From NCBI GenBank assembly GCA_021791495.1, contig JAJYWN010000008.1:1-64000 (forward strand): a stretch of 64,000 bases of DNA, read 5' to 3'. Positions 58,668-64,000 of this stretch are shown one piece after another. The stretch's first letter is position 1. Each line of letters starts with the position of its first letter. The position numbers were made by a program, and so were the translations under genes. This stretch comes from Bacillota bacterium (GTDB lineage: Bacteria > Bacillota > Sulfobacillia > JAJYWN01). The notes beneath the pieces are model-generated. The model did not search any database and had not been told where the DNA came from. It worked only from the letters and a program-made list of their open reading frames with translations.

Positions 58668-59124
58668 TTGTTGACAAAGGGGTTTGCCGAGCACAAACCA
58701 CCTCATCTGAACGGGTCTGCCGAGGCACAGAAGGTGCGTGTGCAGTCCGCATCGGAAGGTGGGGGGTATCCGCCGCCATAAGGTCGTGGGAGTCAATTCG
58801 GGATACTTTTCCGAGACCAACAAGGTATCTTGGGTTTACCCCAGGCCATTGTGCCGGCTTTCACGAGGGCGTGCCAGGTCTGTCAAGGTGAGGATCGTGC
58901 GGCCTTGCTCTTCTTTCCGCAGCTAGAGAGCACGGGTTGACCTTTGCGTTCCCCAAAGTGAGACAATCCACGGGACGGCGGGTTCCAATAGGGCACCGGC
59001 GGGGTCCCGGCAGTGGGCGGCGGAGGCCAAAAAGGGCCATCGTATACCCCCCAGGGGTATGCTTCCGGGACAGGGGGTAAACCCAAGATACCATGCGTGT
59101 CGAAAGATCGTGTCCTGAATTGAC
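58668..59124 (+). repeat. Dispersed inverted-repeat element, best-preserved copy
   Basis: A conserved flank (58668-58791) contains AAGGTGCGTGTGCAGTCCG and GGGGGGTATCC. The core between tips (58792-59124, 333 bp) has arms of about 50 bp. The left arm has GTCAATTCGGGATAC, CGAGACC and GGTATCTTGGGTTTACCCC. The right arm, read in reverse, has GTCAATTCAGGACAC, CGACAC and GGTATCTTGGGTTTACCCCC. The centre (58850-59040) is unrelated to any protein family. A purely non-coding element; the remainder to 59259 holds short GGCCTGAGGCCG-type repeats. Confidence 0.8.
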
Positions 59125-59259
59125 CCCACCCGTGATTCTTGCCGTACCCCGGCATGAACCGCGGGTGGAATGGTACTCCAGGGATCAGGTGTCCGTGTCT
59201 GCCAACAAGCTCAGGCCGGCCTGAGGCCGAATGACGCTACCCGAGGCCGGCTGAGGCCG

Positions 59260-59961
59260 CTAGATCATCGACAGCCAGTAATACACTAGCTTCACATATT
59301 CCAGGAGCATGAGCTTCAGATACTGCAGCCGCCGCAGGCCCCGCGCCTCCGCAAAACCGCTGCGCTGCACCGGAGTGCTGGCTACGGCCAAACCCCGGGC
59401 CCGGAACATCACCTTGGCGCGGAAACTGTGATAGGGAGAAGTGACCAAGAGGATGCTGTTCAGTCCGCGGTCGCGCAGTTCCTTGGCCGTGAGCACCGCG
59501 TTCTCCCAGGTGCTGGTCGACTGGTCTTCAAGCACGATGGCCTTCCGGTCCACGCCTTCCTCGACCGCCTCATCCGCCATCACCTTGGCGTCGGCGACCT
59601 TGAGGAATGGCCCGCCACCCGACATCACCAAGACCGGCGCGTAGCCCCGTTTGAACAGCTCGACGCCGTAGCGGACCCGTTCCGCCGTACTGGACGCCAG
59701 AGAACCGTCCTTCTTCAGCCCTCCGCTCAGCACCACAATGGCCTGCGCCTTCGCGACCGGATCGGTCTGAATCAGCGGTTTGGCCACGAAGAAGTATAAA
59801 GGCGTAAAGGCAAGCAAGATGGCCAGCCCGGCGGCCACCGCCGCCACACTGACGGCGAATCCCACCAGCCTGCCAAGCCCGCCCAACCCTCCCAGCGGGC
59901 CTGGACCGGCCAGCGCTCCCCATCTACTGTAGCGCCGGCGCCCCTTCCTCGGCTTGGACAT
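59260..59961 (-). CDS. YdcF/SanA-type (DUF218) membrane protein, 233 aa
   Basis: N-terminal membrane helix (AAVAAGLAILLAFTPLYFFVA) followed by the DUF218 Rossmann-like domain: AIVVLSGGLKKDG, RVRYGVELFKRGYAPVLVMSGG, VLEDQSTSTWENAVLTAKEL and LLVTSPYHSFRAKVMF. Family members are linked to envelope maintenance (SanA, ElyC) but lack a settled biochemical role. It is intact, unlike the second DUF218 gene at 15581-16204. The first 35 residues are Gly/Arg-rich. Confidence 0.85.
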   Translation of the reverse strand: MSKPRKGRRRYSRWGALAGPGPLGGLGGLGRLVGFAVSVAAVAAGLAILLAFTPLYFFVAKPLIQTDPVAKAQAIVVLSGGLKKDGSLASSTAERVRYGVELFKRGYAPVLVMSGGGPFLKVADAKVMADEAVEEGVDRKAIVLEDQSTSTWENAVLTAKELRDRGLNSILLVTSPYHSFRAKVMFRARGLAVASTPVQRSGFAEARGLRRLQYLKLMLLEYVKLVYYWLSMI

Positions 59962-60122
59962 CAGCCCTGTACCCCTCCTCCCGGTTCCCGCGAGCCGGGG
60001 CTCATATTCTGCCCGGCCCGCGGCAATCCTTTCCTTGTTACTCGTCTTGCTAAAGAGGATTCGTAACCACCTCGCGGAATTCTAGACGGCACATCTTTTC
60101 CAGAACAGGGGGATCAGGACTC

Positions 60123-61673
60123 ATGCCCGGAACGAGCCGACCCGGGGGGCCTGGGGCGCACGCCAAGGGCAGGGGACAAGGTGGAAGAGGTCACGGGGCC
60201 GGTGGCGGCCGCTTCGGCGGTGGGCCGGGTGGCGCCGGCGGTCGTGGCGGACCCGGCGGCGGCCCGCAGGACCGTGGTAACGCGCCCTTCAACCGGAACA
60301 GCAGGATTCCCCTCACCATCACAGGTCTCACCTCGGCCGGCGAAGGCGTCGGCCGCTTCAAGGACTTTACCGTCTTCGTACCCCACACGGTCCCCGAGGA
60401 CGAAGTGGACGTCCGTATCTCCGAAATCAAATCGAACTACGCCCACGCCGAGTTGATCTCGGTCAAAAAGCCGTCCCCCGACCGCATCGACTCGCGCTGC
60501 GGCCTGTTCCACTCCTGCGGCGGCTGCGACCTCCAGCACATCGCGTACAAGCGCCAGCTGGCCCTGAAGACTCAGGTGGTCAGGGACGCCGTCGAACGCA
60601 TCGCGAAGCTGAAAGACACCGTGGTCCACGAGATGGTGGGGGCCGCGAACCCTTGGAACTATCGGAATAAGATCCAGGTCCCCGTCGGCCGCCGCGAGAA
60701 AGACATCGTCATCGGCTGCTTCTCTAAGGGCAGCCACCACATCGTCGACACCGACAACTGCCTGATCCAGCACCCGACCAACAACCGCATCGTCCAGGAG
60801 CTCCGGAAGCTCATCGTGAAGTATAACCTGGAACCTTACGATGAGCGCACGGGGCAGGGGTTCATCCGCCATATCCTGGCGCGCGTCAGCTATAAGACGG
60901 GTGAGGCCATGGTTGTCCTCGTCACGAACGGCCTGGACTTCCCGGACGGCTCGCGCCTAGCACAGGAGCTGATGGGCCGCGTCCCGCACGTGGCCAGCGT
61001 CATTCAGAACGTGAACATCGAGCGGACCAACGTCATCCTTGGGCAGGCCACGCGCGTGCTGGCGGGGTCCGAGACCCTTGACGACGCCATCAATATCGGC
61101 CCCGGCTTCGAGCCGTTGCGCTTCAAGGTTTCGGCCAAATCCTTCTTCCAGACTAACCCGGAACAGACCGAGATCCTTTACCAGCAAGTCTTGCGGTACG
61201 CCGACTTGTCGTGGAAGGAGATCGTGGTCGACGTCTACTGCGGCGTCGGGACCATCGCCTTGTTCCTGGCGCAGAAGGCCCAAAAGGTCTACGGCATCGA
61301 GGTCGTGAACGAGGCCATCACCGATGCCCGCTTTAACGCCCGCATCAACCGCATTCCGAACGCGGAGTTCCTGCTGGGGGAAGCGGAAAAGGTCATGCCT
61401 CAGCTGACTAACTCCGGCGTCAAGGCCGATATCGTGGTCGTCGACCCACCCCGCAAGGGTTGCGACAATAAGGTGCTGGACGCCATCGCCAAGATGGCGC
61501 CGGCCAAGGTGATCTACGTGTCCTGCAACCCGGCGACCATGGCCCGGGATTTGGGCGTACTGGCGGAAAAGGGATACACGAGAGTGGAGATCCAGCCGGT
61601 GGACATGTTCCCTCAGACGGCGCACATCGAGTGCGTGGCGCGGTTGGAGATAAACCTGCCCGCAGAAGGATGA
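60123..61673 (+). CDS. rlmD: 23S rRNA (uracil-5-)-methyltransferase, RumA/RlmCD family, 516 aa
   Basis: SAM-dependent methylation of a uracil C5 in 23S rRNA. A non-conserved Gly/Arg-rich tail (residues 1-55) precedes the TRAM domain (LTITGLTSAGEGVGRFKDFTVFV in pieces). The iron-sulfur cysteines C126, C132 and C135 lie in CGLFHSCGGC, with the fourth probably in DTDNCLIQH. The SAM domain has VVDVYCGVGTIALFLA and VVVDPPRKGCD, with the catalytic Cys in YVSCNPATMARDL. ATG follows GGGGGATC. In Bacillota one such enzyme may modify two sites (RlmCD); which applies is unknown. The N-terminal tail could bind RNA non-specifically. Confidence 0.93.
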   Translation: MPGTSRPGGPGAHAKGRGQGGRGHGAGGGRFGGGPGGAGGRGGPGGGPQDRGNAPFNRNSRIPLTITGLTSAGEGVGRFKDFTVFVPHTVPEDEVDVRISEIKSNYAHAELISVKKPSPDRIDSRCGLFHSCGGCDLQHIAYKRQLALKTQVVRDAVERIAKLKDTVVHEMVGAANPWNYRNKIQVPVGRREKDIVIGCFSKGSHHIVDTDNCLIQHPTNNRIVQELRKLIVKYNLEPYDERTGQGFIRHILARVSYKTGEAMVVLVTNGLDFPDGSRLAQELMGRVPHVASVIQNVNIERTNVILGQATRVLAGSETLDDAINIGPGFEPLRFKVSAKSFFQTNPEQTEILYQQVLRYADLSWKEIVVDVYCGVGTIALFLAQKAQKVYGIEVVNEAITDARFNARINRIPNAEFLLGEAEKVMPQLTNSGVKADIVVVDPPRKGCDNKVLDAIAKMAPAKVIYVSCNPATMARDLGVLAEKGYTRVEIQPVDMFPQTAHIECVARLEINLPAEG

Positions 61674-62104
61674 TGGCACGGGTTATGCGCGTGAAGTCGG
61701 AGGTCGACTGGTGGTTCAAGGCGATCGTGTGGTCGACGTGTGTCGTCGTCGCCGGCGTACTCCTTGCCATTCCCCCTTCCGCCAGGGCTATCGGACTCGC
61801 CGCCGGCATCCCGGTGCTGGTCTTTCTGCTCTGGATCTACTTCGGTACCTGGTATGAACTGCGCGATGATCACCTCTACTGCAGGAGCGGGCCGTTTTCT
61901 GAGAGGATATCCTACGAAGCCATCCGATCGGTCAGGCTTAGCCAAAACGTGCTGTCCTCGCTGGCCCTCTCCTTACGACGCATTGAGATAAAGCAGCATG
62001 GAAAAGGATACCTGATGGGCACCACCTTCATATCTCCCGTGAATCGCCAGGAGTTTCTTCAGGAGCTTGCAAGAAGGTGCAAGAACTTGGACAGAACGAT
62101 ATGA
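61670..62104 (+). CDS. PH-domain (YyaB-like) membrane protein, about 144 aa
   Basis: Two membrane helices (residues 12-37 and 43-65) precede a bacterial PH-like domain of the PF06713 type (WYELRDDHLYCRSGPFSERISYEAI; LMGTTFISPVNRQEFL). Such proteins are of unknown function in Bacillota. The ATG at 61670 overlaps the methyltransferase stop by ATGA coupling; later ATGs at 61673 and 61685 are possible. murE follows 52 bp downstream. Confidence 0.75.
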   Translation: MMARVMRVKSEVDWWFKAIVWSTCVVVAGVLLAIPPSARAIGLAAGIPVLVFLLWIYFGTWYELRDDHLYCRSGPFSERISYEAIRSVRLSQNVLSSLALSLRRIEIKQHGKGYLMGTTFISPVNRQEFLQELARRCKNLDRTI

Positions 62105-62156
62105 GTCGGTGCCCGCCGCAGAGTGGAGGCCGGGGTTGGAAATAGGAGACGAAGGC

Positions 62157-63761
62157 TTGAGACTGACGGAACTGATAGCCGGCATTCAAGTGCTGCGCAC
62201 GCGTCTGGCAGGTGACCCGGAGATCACCGGCGTGACCAACGATTCCCGGAAGGTCGCTCCCGGCTCCGTTTTCGTGTGTGTCAGGGGCTACAAGGACGAC
62301 GGTCACCGCTACGTCGGCGACGCCCTGCGGAATGGCGCGGTGGCGGTGGTGACCGAATACGACCCCCCCTTGACTGGTGCGGACGCGAACGGAGTGGGGG
62401 CCCCAGACGGACAGGCGGCCTGGTCCGAAATACGTGTGGCCGACAGTCGTGAGGCCTTAGCCTACTTCAGCGCCGCTTTCTACGGATATCCTTCCAGCCA
62501 CCTGTCCCTCTATGGCGTGACCGGCACCAACGGCAAGACGACCATCGCCTACATGATCGAAGCGGTGATGGCTGCCGCCGGCAAGTCGACGGGCCTCATC
62601 GGGACGGTGGAGACCAGATTCGAGACCAGGCACGGGCGAGAGACCTTGCCGCCGGGGCGGACCACGCCGGAATCCTCTGAGCTTCAGGCCACCCTCCACC
62701 GGATGGTGGAGGCCCGGGTCACCCACGTGGCCATGGAAGCCAGCAGCCACGCCCTGGAGCTGAAAAGGGTGGTGGCCTGCGAGTTCGATGTGGCCATCTT
62801 CACTAATATCACCCACGACCATTTTGACTTTCACGACAACTTCGAGAAGTATCTGGAGGCCAAGTCCAAGCTCTTCCGGGAACTCGGGGTCAACCGGACC
62901 AAGTCCCGTCCCTGCTACGCCGTGATCAACGCCGACGACCCGTCGGCCCCGCACATGGTGGCCGAGACGAAACACGCCGGCGTTTTGACCTTCGGCCTTG
63001 ACCACCCCGCCGATGTTCGGGCGGTGGACATTCACGACCTGGGCATCGGTTCGGAATTCACAGTTCAGGTGCCCAGCGGGCTGACGCAGCGGGTCCGGCT
63101 ACAGTTGCCCGGCCGTTTCAACGTAAGCAACGCCCTCTCTGCTATGGCCGTGGCCTACGGCGACGGCATCGACCTTGGGTTGGCGGCGCGCGCGTTGGGG
63201 GCCATGACAGGCGTGGCGGGGCGGTACCAACTAGTCAACGCCGACCAGGATTTCACCGTCATGGTGGACTTCGCCCATAACCCCGACGCGTTGGAGCAGA
63301 TTCTAAAGTTCGGCCGACGTTTCACGAAGAAGAAGCTGTACGTCGTGTTCGGGTGCGAAGGGGCCAAGGACAAGAAAAAGCGCCCCATCATGGGACGCAT
63401 CGCCGCCCACTACGCCGACCACGCCATCATCACTTCAGACAACCTCTACAACGAGGATGCGATGTCCATCTGCCGGACAGTGGCCGACGGTTTCCGGTCG
63501 GAGTCCGACCCCTGCGGCACTTACGACATTATCCCGAACCGTCGCGAGGCTATCGAGCGGGCCTTAGACCTGGCCGAGACGGGGGACATGGTCATCATCG
63601 CCGGCAAGGGTCACGAGACCTATCAGGTCATCGGTGACCTGCATATTCCCTTCGACGACACCGAGGTGGCCCGCGAGATCATTGTACAGAAGCTCGGCCG
63701 GAAGCGCGCCGCGGCGAGGGCCGCGGCGGCCGGGTCGCCTGCCGGACGCCAGGAGCCCTAG
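62157..63761 (+). CDS. murE: MurE-type UDP-MurNAc-tripeptide ligase, 534 aa
   Basis: Adds the third amino acid to UDP-MurNAc-L-Ala-D-Glu in peptidoglycan synthesis. N-domain: VTNDSRKVAPGSVFVCVRG; P-loop VTGTNGKTTIAYMIE; TPESSELQATLHRM; VAMEASSHALEL; FTNITHDHFDFH; C-terminal VIIAGKGHETYQ. The amino-acid specificity motif, DNPR in diaminopimelate enzymes, reads DNLYNED here (D428, N429, L430, Y431). A short Gly/Ala insertion (residues 75-90) lies in the N-domain. TTG at 62157 with GGAG and AAGG upstream is chosen because the frame before it is not conserved. No other mur genes are in view. Confidence 0.88.
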   Translation: MRLTELIAGIQVLRTRLAGDPEITGVTNDSRKVAPGSVFVCVRGYKDDGHRYVGDALRNGAVAVVTEYDPPLTGADANGVGAPDGQAAWSEIRVADSREALAYFSAAFYGYPSSHLSLYGVTGTNGKTTIAYMIEAVMAAAGKSTGLIGTVETRFETRHGRETLPPGRTTPESSELQATLHRMVEARVTHVAMEASSHALELKRVVACEFDVAIFTNITHDHFDFHDNFEKYLEAKSKLFRELGVNRTKSRPCYAVINADDPSAPHMVAETKHAGVLTFGLDHPADVRAVDIHDLGIGSEFTVQVPSGLTQRVRLQLPGRFNVSNALSAMAVAYGDGIDLGLAARALGAMTGVAGRYQLVNADQDFTVMVDFAHNPDALEQILKFGRRFTKKKLYVVFGCEGAKDKKKRPIMGRIAAHYADHAIITSDNLYNEDAMSICRTVADGFRSESDPCGTYDIIPNRREAIERALDLAETGDMVIIAGKGHETYQVIGDLHIPFDDTEVAREIIVQKLGRKRAAARAAAAGSPAGRQEP

Positions 63762-63787
63762 GAGCAGCCCAGGATCTTAGCCTAGTA

Positions 63788-64000
63788 TCACCATCGCCGG
63801 CCGGCGCCGCCGCCGCCGCTGCGGCCGCCACCAAAACCACCAAAGCCGCCGCGTCCGCGTCCGCCTCCGAACCCTCCACGACCGCCGCCCCCTGCCGGTC
63901 TTAGGATCTCGAGCAGAAACAGCCAGAACCGCCAGGGAAGGACGCCGAGAAACGAGAGCAAGAGAAGGGCGCCAAGGACGATCAAGACGGTTCGTAAGCC
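63788..64000 (-). CDS. C-terminal end of a TPM/YgcG-like glycine-rich protein (partial)
   Basis: The frame runs open to the window edge, so the gene starts outside. It shows one membrane helix (VLGALLLLSFLGVLPWRFWLFLL) and a Gly-rich tail ending GGGGAGRRW. This is the usual C-terminus of TPM-domain (PF04536) proteins, which have an exported TPM domain, a helix and a glycine-rich cytosolic tail. The TPM domain itself is not visible here, so the call rests on the tail alone. Confidence 0.5.
   Translation of the reverse strand, partial: GLRTVLIVLGALLLLSFLGVLPWRFWLFLLEILRPAGGGGRGGFGGGRGRGGFGGFGGGRSGGGGAGRRW

Overview
The window is about 62% G+C chromosomal DNA from a bacterium. The gene complement suggests a high-G+C member of the Bacillota (a Limnochordia-, Symbiobacterium- or clostridium-like lineage). 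It carries S-layer-homology (SLH) surface proteins, lipoproteins with a lipobox, the GatCAB amidotransferase, a PcrA-LigA pair, many TTG and GTG starts behind strong GGAGG sites, and no outer-membrane genes. No rRNA, intact tRNA, CRISPR array or prophage was recognised, and the species cannot be named from sequence alone.

Layout. 0-5 kb: a dispersed repeat at the edge, an acetyltransferase-like gene, a single-ORF TldD-TldE protease and a small membrane protein. 5-16 kb: an accessory stretch with an antibiotic-nucleotidyltransferase-like gene, a probable group II intron 3' remnant, a decayed SLH gene and four exported proteins. Two of these are large: an M23 plus C39-like peptidase, and an RCC1-SLH-propeller-transglutaminase protein. 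A YdcF-type gene broken by two stops follows. 16.7-26.8 kb: one ten-gene minus-strand operon (TetR regulator, acyl-CoA ligase, ketoacyl-synthase-III-like enzyme, two alpha/beta hydrolases, Liv-type ABC importer). It reads as uptake and CoA activation of a carboxylic acid or amino-acid-like substrate. 27-30 kb: a second copy of the repeat, then an ECF sigma factor, its membrane anti-sigma partner and a lipoprotein. 30-34 kb: an MlrC-family peptidase, a purine permease behind a terminator-like hairpin, and two small cysteine-containing proteins.

34.9-40 kb: pcrA and ligA. 40-42.3 kb: a HEPN/MNT pair, a deleted acetyltransferase remnant and a membrane-anchored gluzincin. 42.4-45.8 kb: a MacB-type ABC exporter with a promoter and a perfect 17-bp palindrome. 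46.5-48.6 kb: a ClpP-fold membrane protease converging on a GGDEF diguanylate cyclase. 48.7-52.3 kb: gatCAB with a recognisable promoter. 52.4-59.2 kb: a truncated acetyltransferase, heptamer repeats, an IS-end relic, an orphan FtsX-type permease, a HExxH protein, a soluble histidine kinase, an LD-carboxypeptidase, a DUF1643 protein and the best-preserved copy of the repeat. 59.3-64 kb: a DUF218 protein, a 23S rRNA uracil methyltransferase, a PH-domain membrane protein, a MurE homologue with an altered amino-acid motif, and the end of a glycine-rich TPM-type protein.

Three themes run through the window. First, several conserved enzymes carry Gly/Ala/Pro-rich low-complexity insertions (GatB, LigA, PcrA, acyl-CoA ligase, rRNA methyltransferase). 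Second, non-essential genes are decaying by single in-frame stops or internal deletions. Third, a roughly 300-330 bp inverted-repeat element family occurs three times in 64 kb. I saw no clear defence island or complete unknown system. The strongest leads are the surface-protein cluster, the MurE motif change, the TetR/CoA-ligase/Liv operon and the repeat family.
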